A stretch of 64,000 nt of DNA from Nicotiana tabacum. Its lineage: Eukaryota; Streptophyta; Magnoliopsida; Solanales; Solanaceae. The notes below the pieces were generated by a model. The model was not told the origin of the DNA. It was given only the letters and a program-made list of their open reading frames with translations, and made no database searches. How positions within the stretch are numbered: position 1 is the stretch's first letter; each line of letters opens with the position of its first letter. The position numbers and the translations under genes are program-made. The stretch is from positions 63,307,990 through 63,371,989 of the forward strand of contig NC_134095.1 in the NCBI RefSeq assembly GCF_000715075.1. The letters run 5' to 3'. Below, piece by piece: positions 55,812 to 64,000 of this stretch.

Positions 55812-57684
55812 TGTCACGACCCTAAACCTAGACCCGGTCGTGATGGAGCCTCTCGTGAAGACAAGGCTAGACGACACAACACCCAGTTAAATTAACCGAT
55901 AATACTTCATAATTAGGTCATTAATAATGATAAATCCCATAATAAAGTGAAATACATCAACTGCAGAAAACCAAACACAGCCCGACATTGGGGTGTCACC
56001 AGTCATGAGAATCTAACATAAGTCTAGGAATACGAAAAAGGGACTACATAGTCTATTACAAAAATCCAGTACAAGGGAAATAAATAATGATAAGAGGGAG
56101 AGACATTGGGCTGCGAACACCGAGCAACTACTTAGTGGACTCCGAAAATGTGCTAGAAGCTATCAACCTCACTAGCAGGACCTGAAGCTCCTGAATCTGC
56201 ACACAAGGTGCAGGGAGTAATGTGAGTAATCTGCTTCAGTGAGTAATAATAATAAATGAAGACTGAGCGATAAGAAATCACGTAAAACAAAACAACATGC
56301 TATAAAGAAGCGGTGTAAAAACCAATAAAAGGCAAAGAAACAGTGAAATCTTATCAAAACACCTTAGTTCAGAATAAGCTTCTTTAAAACACTTTTTAAC
56401 AGTTAAACAAGTAAATGGTAGGCAACTAGAAGAGATAAACACATAAAAACCGCCCCTCGGGCACAATACAAATAGAACCAGCCCCTCGGGCAACAACATG
56501 GAACAACACCAGCCCCTCGGGCTATATCTCATATCACAATGGGTACCCGCGCTCACTAGGGGTGTACAGACTCCGGGAGGGGACCCTTACAGCCCAAGCG
56601 CAATATCAAGCCATCTTGTGGCATAATCAATAGGCTCTCGGCCTCATATAAAGCCACTTTGTAGCGTACAATCTCAGGCTCTCGGCCTCATAATCATAAA
56701 TCAGTGTATCACTACTACGGCGTGTATCCCGACCTAAAAGTATCCTTACAACACAGACCCTCGGCCTTACACAGTCAGAATCTCATAAGCCACTCGGGCA
56801 ACCGTAAAACATGATGCTCAGCCCAAAATATCATTTAATGTGTTAAAACAGAGTAAACATGGCTAAGTTATGAAAACGATATAATATAGCATGACTGAAT
56901 ACAGATATTAAATTCAAAACAGTGAGCAAATAGCAGTAAAAATTCCCTAAGGGTCCAAATAGTTGGCACGAGGCCCAAATATGACATTCAGCCAAAAACA
57001 TGATGATAACAAACAGTTTTCAATCAAATACGTGGTAAAACAGTCATTCAGGATGGGCTAAGTCACAATCCCCAACGGTGCACGACCCCACGCTCGTCAT
57101 CTAGCATGTCCGTCACCTCAATATAGCACAACGATGTGTAATCCGATGTTTCATACCCTCAGGACAACATTTACAATCATTACTCACCTCGATCCGATCA
57201 AAACACTAGTCCGCGATTCCTTTGACCTCTTGAATCGACTTCCGGATGTTCCAAATCTAACCAAAATCATTACATAACTATTAAAATATGCTAAGAGAAC
57301 AAAGCCCACTTGAAAATATCCAATTTACATAAACAATCCCGAAATTGCTCAAACCCGGCCGCCGGGCCCACATATTGGAATCTGATAAAAATTACATCAA
57401 TAGAATCCTCATCCTCCTACGAGTCTATACATACCAAGAACATCAAAATCAGACCTCAATTGCCCCCTCAAATTCCCAATTTACACTCTCCAAATTCAAG
57501 CCCTAATTCCCCAATTTTAGGCTTTAATTTCCACATATTTTATGTTTAAACAAGTAAGAATCAACATAGGATCGAGTATTAAGTTCAAAAATCTTACCTC
57601 CAAGTGTTATCCCTTGAATCCTCTTCAAATCCTCTAAAAAGATTCAAAAATAGTGAGAAATGGGCTAAAAATTGCGAAGATGGG

Positions 57685-57692
57685 TTTTTATA
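57685..57692 (-). promoter_or_regulatory. TATA box of the Tekay-like 5' LTR
   Basis: The minus strand reads TATAAAAA in GAATGTATAAAAACCC. It lies 22 bp downstream of the CpG-rich array. Confidence 0.6.
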
Positions 57693-57713
57693 CATTCTGC
57701 CCAGACATCCTCT

Positions 57714-58040
57714 TTCGCGAACGCGAGATAACCATCACGTTCGCGATGAACAAAAACACCAACCATCAAAAAATGCTCTATGCGTTCGTGGCACCAGCCT
57801 CGCGAACGCAATACACACTGGATAAAGAACTACGCGAACGCGGCCCAAGACTCGCGTACGCAATGAAGAAAGTTCCTCCAGCTCGACTCTATGCGAATGC
57901 GATATCCCATACGCGAACGCGAAGAAGTCCTCCCCCAACACTACGCAAATGCGGGACATACTTCGCAATCGCAAAGAGCAATTTGCTGCTGCCATAAGAA
58001 TACACTACGCGTTCGCGACACTTGCCTCGTGAACGTGATG
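57714..58040 (-). repeat. Array of TCGC-N4-GCGA near-palindromes upstream of the Tekay TATA
   Basis: Words such as TTCGCGAACGCGA, TACGCGAACGCG, ACGCGTTCGCGA and TACGCAAATGCG occur about a dozen times at 15-40 bp spacing, often as pairs. CpG density is far above the flanks. The frame CGC....GCG is constant while the centre varies (GAAC, GTTC, AAAT). Confidence 0.8.
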
Positions 58041-58752
58041 AAGAACTGAGACAGCAGATACCAGCAGAACACATCAGTGAAACATGAAGGAAAAATAGCC
58101 CGAAATCAATTCGAAAATGCGCCCGAGCCCTTCGAGACCACAACCAAACATGCCAACATATCCCATAACCTCATTCAAACTTTTTTCAACCTTCGGAACA
58201 CTCAAAACAACATCAAAACACCAAAATCACATCGAATTCAAGCGTAAGAATTCCAAGAACTTCCAAATTCCGCTTTTGATCAAAAAGTCTACCAAACCTC
58301 GTCCGAATGACCTGAAATTTTGCACACACGTCACAAATAACACAACGGACCTACTCCAACTTCCGGAATTCTATTCCGACCCCTATATCAAAATCTTATC
58401 TATCAACCAAAAAACGCCAAAAATTCCAATTTCGCCAATTCAAGCCTACCTTCCACGGACTTCCAAAACACATTACGACCATGATCCTAAGTCCCAAATC
58501 ACCTAATGGAGCTAACCAAATCATAAAAATTCCAAACCGAGGCCATCTACTAACAAGTTAAATCTTGGTCAAACCTTTCAAATTTTTAAGCTTCAAACTG
58601 AGAACTGTTTTTCCAAATTCATTCCGATTACCCTAAAAACTAAAATCGACGATTTACATAAGTCATAATACATCACACGAGGCTAGTCATGCCCGAGAAC
58701 TGGCGAGAAAAGTGCAAAAGCTCAAAACGACCGATCGGGACATTGCACCTAT

Positions 58753-59197
58753 ATGATCTTGAGTTGAGTGAGCTTACATTAGTGGTGACTCATATAAGGG
58801 GCACGCTTATGGTACTTAGAGCCAGACTTGTGACCTTCCTTTGAGAGAGATGAGTGTGTTTTACACAATCCTCGTTCTGAGTACTACAATCTAAAAGTAA
58901 GGTTTGTTTATGGAGAGTTGAGGAGTATGAGTTTGGGTTCCACAACGGCCAATGTAATAGAAAGAGTTTGTTGATGAGTTGAGTAAACTCTTGATGCTTT
59001 TGTGTCGCACTATAGCCATGGTGCTAAAAAGGTTGTTTATTGTTAATAATGCATTTTAGTTAAGGGTAATTGTTAGTCCCAATTGATTCTTGATGAGGTT
59101 ACTTTAGGACAACTAAAGTTTTCCTTTCTTTTATCTTGAGGAGGTGGGAATTCTTTTGTTTGCTTGAGGACAAGCAAAAGCTTAAGTGTAGGGAAGT
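58753..59197 (+). other. Athila 3' non-coding region, right part, with polypurine tract
   Basis: Continues from 29749 across the Tekay insertion. The terminal motif TTGAGGACAAGCAAAAGC, then TTAAGTGTAGGGAAGT (59164-59197), ends at the 3' LTR and supplies the polypurine tract. No gene is seen. Confidence 0.7.
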
Positions 59198-60656
59198 TGA
59201 TAACTAGGGATTCTAGCCTGTTTTATGCTCTTTTTTGCTTAGGTTTTGGATTAAAAGTGTGTACAAGTATTCTCTAAAGCTAACTTATTGTACTTGATTA
59301 TAGTGTTTGGTCAAAAAGAGACATGGAAGTCATAACCAGCTCAAAAAAGGAGTGAAACCTACACAAGTTCAAAAGCTGGGTCAAAAGAGCGCTGACAACG
59401 AAGAAACAAATGTGGACGCGGAGGGTCCACCGCTGAGGCAATCTTGATTTCGTTCTCAGTAGTGGCAAAGTTCAGAGAGTGAATTTTGGGCTTAACAAGT
59501 CACTGTTGTCCATGGTGAAACTGCGCGACAACGGTAGCTTTAGCGCAGCCTCGGTGAAATTACTGCCCTCAGCGAAAGCCAGATTTAGAGAACCAAAAAT
59601 GGGGCTAAAAACTGAAGATCGCGGTCCGTGATCGCTTTTGCGTGGCCGCGGTAGTTATAGCCCTACATCAATCCATTTTCCGCTGTCAGCGGAACCTCCG
59701 TAAGGGCATTTTTGTCCGAAAATTTAGTTGTGTATAAATAGTTCTTTTTAAGATTTTTAGGTCATCTGTTATTTTGAGAGCACGTGAACCGCCTCCTTTT
59801 ACCTTTTTGAGTAATTTTAGAACATATTTAGCAATTAAACTTAGATTTTAATCTTGTAATTACTTTTTATGGCTTATATTTCATCTCAATATTTGATTTT
59901 TTCTTTGATTATGAGTAGCTAAACCCATTAGCTAGGGTTGTGGCTCAACCCTAGTGTGGGAATTTAATGGGTCTTCAATTTTAGGGCTTAAATATTTATG
60001 GGTGAATGATATTTGGCTTGATTTATGCTTTAAATGTTGAATTGGTGGTTGCAAACACTGATTTGTGCCTTTTTAACTTAGGTTCTTCTTGAGAAAGAGA
60101 GACTAAGTCTAGTAAATTCAAGCCAACAAGTAATTGGGGTGCATTCAAGAGATTGAGAGCCCCAATTAAAGGGCTAAACCTAGAGATAGTAATACTCGAC
60201 TTGAGCCATATTTGCTTGCATTGTTTGACATCCAATTGGGCTTGAGAAAGTCAATTAGGGCAAAGTCACTCAAACTATCGAGAGGTATAGAGTAAGTAGT
60301 TTCGTGCAATGGCTATATCATGATCCCAATTATAACAAGTTTGCCCTAAGTTTTAGATCCCGTTAGATACCCACCTAGGTGCAAGTCACTTCCCTAGTGA
60401 TTTTAGACTAATTAAGAAACCCCTACAAAAATACCATACTTAGCTTATTTTCCTGCATTATTAGTATTGAAGTAGAATAGTAAACAAACAAAGAATGATT
60501 GGAAGTGTAATTAAGAACATCGTGCATTGCTAGATTAGATAGAAACCCAATTCCAAACATATCTTAGCTCTCTGTGGATTCGATCTCGACCTTTCGGGTA
60601 AAATCTGCATCGACCGCTCTTGCCACTCTATAGTGGTGTAGGGTTGGACATGATCA
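59198..60656 (+). repeat. Athila 3' LTR
   Basis: Partner of 15464-16902, 20 bp longer. It contains the TATA box (59733-59740) and a more decayed CpG-rich array (59412-59695), and ends ...GACATGATCA followed by the TSD TGTAA. Confidence 0.93.
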
Positions 60657-60957
60657 TGTAACAATGTGTTTTACAAAATAATCAGACTCCCTTTATATAA
60701 TAGAGAAGTCCTACTTTAGGTACAATTCCGAAAAAGGAAAAAAATCCCATGATTTGCTAATTAGTCGGTTTCTTATTGATACATGCCAAGATTTCTGTCG
60801 TGACACTCGACCGATTATGGATACTTTGCCTTCCGTTATTCGGTCTGGCAATGCTTCCCGGAGCTCATTCGGGGTCAGGGTTAATTCCGGTGTCACGGAC
60901 TCGATACTCTCGAGGATGGGAACTCTGACCTTGTATCTTGTTTTGATGGACCCTAGG
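60657..60957 (-). repeat. Tat 5' LTR, U3 side (second half, truncated)
   Basis: Matches 200-487 of the 3' LTR. The TATA box is at 60691-60699. Similarity ends at GATGGACCCTAGG; the remaining ~80 bp to the expected LTR start are absent and Tekay coding sequence begins. Confidence 0.85.
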
Positions 60958-60961
60958 AACT

Positions 60962-61303
60962 TTGCCACCTAGCTTGTCGAGTGTGCATCCGGTATTTCAT
61001 GTTTCTATGCTCCGGAAGTATATTGGGGATCCGTCTAATGTTTTGGATTTCAGCACGGTTCAGTTGGATGATGATTTGACTTATGATGTGGAGCCAGTAA
61101 ATATTTTGGGTCGTCAGGTTCAAAAGTTGAGGTCAAAGGATATAGCTTCAGTGAAAGTGCAGTGGAGAGGTCGGCCCATGGATGAGGCTACCTGGGAGAC
61201 CGAGCGGGAGATGCGAAGCAGATATCCTCACATGTTTGAGGCTTCAGGTATATTTCTTGATTTTTTTGTGGACAAACGTTTGTTTAAGTTGGGGAAGATG
61301 TGA
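60962..61303 (+). pseudogene. Tekay integrase C-terminal fragment with chromodomain
   Basis: The frame has no ATG start: it opens LPPSLSSVHPVFHVSMLRKY, the conserved block after the integrase core, so it is the tail of a lost polyprotein. A chromodomain follows: DLTYDVEPVNILGRQVQKLR (about residues 39-58), then VKVQWRGRPMDEATWETERE (residues 65-84), with the aromatic W-R-G and A-T-W-E positions kept. Chromodomains target chromovirus integration to particular chromatin. The stop codon TGA (61301-61303) lies inside the first bases of the 3' LTR, as is common in this family. The fragment is undamaged over 113 codons. Confidence 0.88.
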
Positions 61304-61995
61304 CGACCCGACCAGTCGTCTCATGAGTTACCGCTCCGTTTTCCCCATTTCTGCTCCTTTATGCTTTGTTATCCGTGTTATGTGGTATCGGATTGGTTGG
61401 ATCAAATCCGGAATGATTTTGGTAAGGTTTGAGACACTTAGTCTCTTTTGAGGAAGCTTGAGTTAGAAAAGTCAACCGAACATTGACTTCTATGTTAGAG
61501 GGCTCGGATGTGAGTTCCAGTGGTTCGGTTAGCTTCAGGAGGTGATTTGGGACTTAGGAATGTAATCGGAATGGGTTTTGGAGGTTCGAAGTAGATTTAG
61601 ACTTGAATTGGTGAAGTTGATATTTTGGCGATTTCCGATTGGTAGGTGAGATTTTGATATAAGGGTCGTAATGGAATTTTGAGAGTTGCAGTAGTTCCGT
61701 TGTGTCATTTGGGATGTGTGTGCAAAATTTTAGGTCATTCGGATGTGGTTTGGTTGTGTTTTTGATCAAAAGCGAAATTCGGAAGATTTTAGAAAGGTTG
61801 GCCTGAATCCGATGTGTTTTGGGTGATTTGATGTTGTTTGAGGTGTTTTGATGATTGGAACAAGTTCGAATAAGGTATTATGATATGTTTGTGCTTTTGG
61901 TTGAGGTCCCGGGGGCCTCGGGGTGATTTCGGATAGTTGACGGGAAGTTTGGATTGTTATTACATCTGTTAAATCGCTGCTTCTGGTATTTTTGC

Positions 61996-62232
61996 ACCTG
62001 CGGATTGGGGACCGCAGGCGTGGCGCCACACGTGCGGGAGATCCATCGCAGAAGTGAAAAGGGGTCAGGTGAGCAGAGACCACAAAAGCTATAAGGTGAC
62101 CGCATCTGCGATGTCGTAGATGCGAAAGTGTGGTCGCAGATGCGATTTAGGCTGGATAACTGATTTCCGCAAAAGCGGAGGATTTAACCGCAAATGCGGT
62201 ACCGTAGAAGTGGGTATTATGTCGCAGATGCG
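61996..62232 (+). repeat. Array of CGCAGATGCGA-type near-palindromes in the Tekay 3' LTR
   Basis: Words such as GCATCTGCGA, GTCGCAGATGCGA, CCGCAAATGCGG and CGTAGATGCGA occur about nine times. The array takes the same place in the LTR as 58040-57714 in the other Tekay copy but uses a different central sequence. Confidence 0.8.
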
Positions 62233-62251
62233 AAAAGGTCTGGGTAGAACA

Positions 62252-62257
62252 TATAAG
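62252..62257 (+). promoter_or_regulatory. TATA-like motif of the Tekay 3' LTR
   Basis: TATAAG in AGAACATATAAGTTATTTC, 20 bp after the CpG-rich array, at the place equivalent to the TATA box 57685-57692 in the other Tekay LTR. Confidence 0.5.
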
Positions 62258-64000
62258 TTATTTCATTTCGCGAATTTGAGCTATTTCACCATTTTGACCT
62301 CGGCTTGAGAGCTTTTTGGGCGATTTGAGGGAGGGATTTCAAGAGAACTTCATTGAGGTAAGGAATTTGGACCTAAAACTTGTTCCTATGCTATTATTTC
62401 ATGGATTAGAGCTAGAAATTATTGAAATCAAAGGTTAAAATTGGGGAAACTAGGGCTTGGAAACTTGGGCCTTTAATTGTGGATTTGAAGGACCATTTGG
62501 GGTCGGATTTGAGAACTTTTGATATGTATGAACTCGTGGGGAGATAAGGAATCTATTGATGTGAAATTTTCTAAATTCCGAGATGTGGGCCCGGGGTCAG
62601 GTTTTGGTAATTTCGGGATTTGTGCCCTTTATTGATTGTTTTCGCTTGGGCTTTGTTCCCTTAGCATATTTTGACGTCCTCATTCTGATTTTGGATAGAT
62701 TCGACACGCGTGGAGGCCGATTCGAGGGCAAAGGTGTCGCGAGGTAGAGATTTAGCTGGTTCGAGGTGAGTAATGATTGTAAATGATATCCTATGGGTTT
62801 TAAACCCCGGATTGCACATCGTAGTGCTATATTGAGGTGAGACACACGCTTGATGACGAGCGTGGGGTCGTGTACTATTGGGAATTGTGACTTGATCCGT
62901 CCCGGTTAATGATTTTACTGCGTATTTGACTAAATCTTATTTGTTGTTATCATGATTTGGGCTGAATGCCATATTTTTTCTTCGTGCCAACTATTTGAAC
63001 CCTTCAGGGATTTTTATTACAAATTCCTCAGTGTTTTGATTCATTACTTGAACTCAGTCATGTTATTTTCCATCGTTTTACTACTCAGCCATGTTTACTC
63101 TGTTTTAAAACCTAAATGATATTTTAAATGATGTTTGGGCTGAGAAATACTGTTTTACTATTGCCCGAGGAGCTTGTGAGTATTTTTGACTGAGTCAGGC
63201 CGATTGCCTATGTTGTGAGGAAACACTGATACTGATTTGAAGCCGAGGGCCTAAGATATGTACACCACAAGGTGGCTTGATTTATATGTGGCCGAGGGCC
63301 TAGTTTGATGCCACGAGATGGCTTGTTATTGCGCTTGGGTCATAAGGGGCCCCTCTAAGAGTCTGCACACCCCCAGTGAGCGCGGGTACCCATTGTGATG
63401 TGAGATTGAGCCCGAGTGGCTGGTACTGATCTGAGATGTTGCCCGAGGGGTGGATTTTTTGATACTATGCCCGATGGGAGAACCTCTATTTGTTTACTTT
63501 ATCTTAATTATCTATTAAATTACCTGTTTACTCGTTGAAAGAGGATTTTACTTGATTTTTACTGATTTTACTGATTTTACTGATTTTAAGTGATTTTACT
63601 ACTTCGTTATAGAATGCCTTGCGCCTTACGTGTTTTCTTACTTTTAATCGCCATTTACATTTGTTACTCACTGAGTTGGAGTACTCACTTTACTCCCTGC
63701 ACCCCTGTATGCAGATTTAGGCGTAGCTGGTTCTGGTCCCGAGTGCTGATTCATCCGAGCTTTAGGCGGATCTTCGAGGAGTCTTTAGGTAGCTGTTGGC
63801 ATTCGGAGCCTGGAGCTCCTCCCTATCTATTTACTTTATGTTCTTAGTTCAGTATTTAAAACTCTTTAGTCACATTTGAGGATTATGTATTGTTAGATGC
63901 TCGTGACTTGTGACACCCCGATTAGGGCTGTGTTGGGTTGAACTTCTGCATTTTTATCGATATTATATGCTACTTCGTATTATTAATCATGTCTTAGACT

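Larger units (their letters stand above)
29750..58747 (-). mobile_element. Rearranged Tekay-like chromovirus element carrying a nested Ogre (TSD CCTAT)
   Basis: The element is bounded by TGTCACAACCC (29750) and ...CGATCGGGACATTGCA (58747), with CCTAT at 29745-29749 and 58748-58752. The minus strand reads 5' LTR 58747-55812, then the primer site TTGGTATCAGAGCC (initiator Met tRNA), a leader, a decayed stretch and a protease/RT fragment (31560-31107), and a 3' LTR fragment (30908-29750). Most of pol, the polypurine tract and about 1.8 kb of the 3' LTR are missing. The LTR is related to the chromodomain-bearing element at 60958-64000, which supports Tekay assignment. Ogre interrupts it at 33705-55448. 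Confidence 0.85.
55812..58747 (-). repeat. Tekay-like 5' LTR (2936 bp)
   Basis: Minus-strand ends are TGCAATGTCCCGATCGG and GGTCGTGACA. The part 55812-56969 matches the 3' LTR fragment at 29750-30908, and much of the rest matches 61299-64000 in opposite orientation (for example 58244-58445 against 61600-61800). Confidence 0.88.
15464..60656 (+). mobile_element. Athila-lineage Ty3/gypsy LTR retrotransposon with nested insertions (TSD TGTAA)
   Basis: LTRs at 15464-16902 and 59198-60656 both start TGATAACTAGGG and end in GATCA; TGTAA flanks the element at 15459-15463 and 60657-60661. The primer site matches the 3' end of plant tRNA-Asp (with two changes), as is usual for Athila. Gag, protease, RT/RNase H and integrase follow on the plus strand, then an ORF3 region after an internal CpG-rich promoter-like stretch, the Athila-type arrangement. 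Two insertions interrupt it: a solo LTR at 21970-24429 and a Tekay/Ogre nest at 29750-58747. Stripped of these it is about 13.7 kb. LTR divergence is clearly visible, mostly in CpG-rich parts, so it is an older copy. Confidence 0.93.
1..60957 (-). mobile_element. Tat-lineage Ty3/gypsy LTR retrotransposon, interrupted by two insertions and truncated at its 5' LTR
   Basis: The element occupies 1-15463 and 60657-60957; the gap is the Athila nest inserted in its 5' LTR. Read on the minus strand the order is 5' LTR, primer-binding site (15183-15200), gag, protease, RT, RNase H, a second RNase H, integrase, then an oppositely oriented spliced gene, polypurine tract and 3' LTR. Two RNase H domains plus an antisense ORF between pol and the 3' LTR are known traits of the Tat lineage (Retand/Ogre relatives). 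The window starts inside the 3' LTR, about 63 bp short of its end, so the outer TSD cannot be seen. The last ~80 bp of the 5' LTR are missing at the junction with a Tekay element at about 60957. Many stops and frameshifts in pol make this copy dead. Confidence 0.88.
60958..64000 (+). mobile_element. 3' end of a Tekay/Del chromovirus element (truncated left, runs off the window)
   Basis: Integrase C-terminus with chromodomain (60962-61303), polypurine tract AAGTTGGGGAAGA (61286-61298) and an LTR from 61299 to beyond the window end. Everything upstream in pol is missing at the junction with the Tat LTR. Confidence 0.87.
61299..64000 (+). repeat. Tekay 3' LTR (partial, cut by window end)
   Basis: Starts TGTGACGACCCGACCAGTCG, aligning base for base with the start of the 58747-55812 LTR on the minus strand. 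The last part (63916 on, GTGACACCCCGATTAGGGCT) aligns with the other LTR about 200-250 bp before its end, so the LTR should finish soon after 64000. Confidence 0.85.

Noticed and set aside
57310..58506. ORFs 57310-57549, 57604-57825, 57653-57997 and 58117-58506
   Set aside because: They are on the strand opposite to the Tekay LTR and pass through its CpG array; no domain and no intact equivalent at 61299-64000.
60962..61303. Independent chromodomain host gene
   Set aside because: The frame lacks an ATG, starts in an integrase C-terminal block and ends in the LTR start, so it is the tail of a Tekay polyprotein.
1..64000. Host tRNA, rRNA or protein-coding genes
   Set aside because: No cloverleaf with A and B boxes, no rRNA block and no non-transposon exon series could be supported; matches to tRNA are short primer-binding sites only.

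Overview
This window is plant repeat DNA: a nest of Ty3/gypsy LTR retrotransposons with no recognisable host gene. AT-rich DNA, spliceosomal-type introns inside the elements, tRNA-primed LTR elements of the Tat/Ogre, Athila and Tekay (chromovirus) lineages and 5-bp target-site duplications (TSDs) all point to a dicot. The LTR and protein styles resemble those of large Solanaceae genomes such as Nicotiana or Capsicum; that assignment is an inference from family resemblance, not a search result.

Layout, outermost to innermost. (1) A Tat-lineage element on the minus strand: 3' LTR 1-566, an antisense spliced gene 945-3676 on the plus strand, pol 4906-8105, gag-protease 8220-15086, 5' LTR 15204-15463 continued at 60657-60957. 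Its right end is fused to the 3' end of a Tekay element (60958-64000, running off the window). (2) An Ogre-group solo LTR (10232-14786, TSD AGTTA) splits the Tat gag. (3) An Athila element on the plus strand (15464-60656, TSD TGTAA) splits the Tat 5' LTR close to its expected transcription start. (4) A solo LTR (21970-24429, TSD ACCAT, minus strand) splits the Athila integrase. (5) A rearranged Tekay-like element on the minus strand (29750-58747, TSD CCTAT) sits in the Athila 3' region. (6) A 21.7-kb Ogre element (33705-55443, TSD GTGCT) with two full 3.7-kb LTRs sits inside that Tekay copy. All five insertions, including both solo LTRs, have identical 5-bp TSDs, so the order of events can be read directly. 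The Ogre LTR pair is visibly more alike than the Athila LTR pair, in line with the nesting.

No element looks autonomous. Every gag-pol carries stops, frameshifts or gaps; the best preserved product is the Ogre integrase (47480-48606). The genes are the usual replication set: gag (particle), protease, reverse transcriptase, RNase H (doubled in the Tat/Ogre elements) and integrase. Accessory genes are the Tat antisense ORF, Ogre ORF1 and Athila ORF3.

The most interesting signals are non-coding. (a) A hairpin with a nearly invariant 13-nt loop and a stem that changes in a compensatory way lies about 190-220 bp from the 3' end of four Ogre-group LTRs; further on, all four carry a copy of the first 10-11 bases of the primer-binding site. 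(b) Arrays of CpG-rich near-palindromes (CGC-N4/5-GCG) lie just upstream of the TATA box in Athila and Tekay promoters, and the words differ between two copies of the same Tekay LTR family. (c) Athila has a second, internal promoter and a candidate splice acceptor ahead of ORF3. (d) The Ogre 3' UTR holds three minisatellites.
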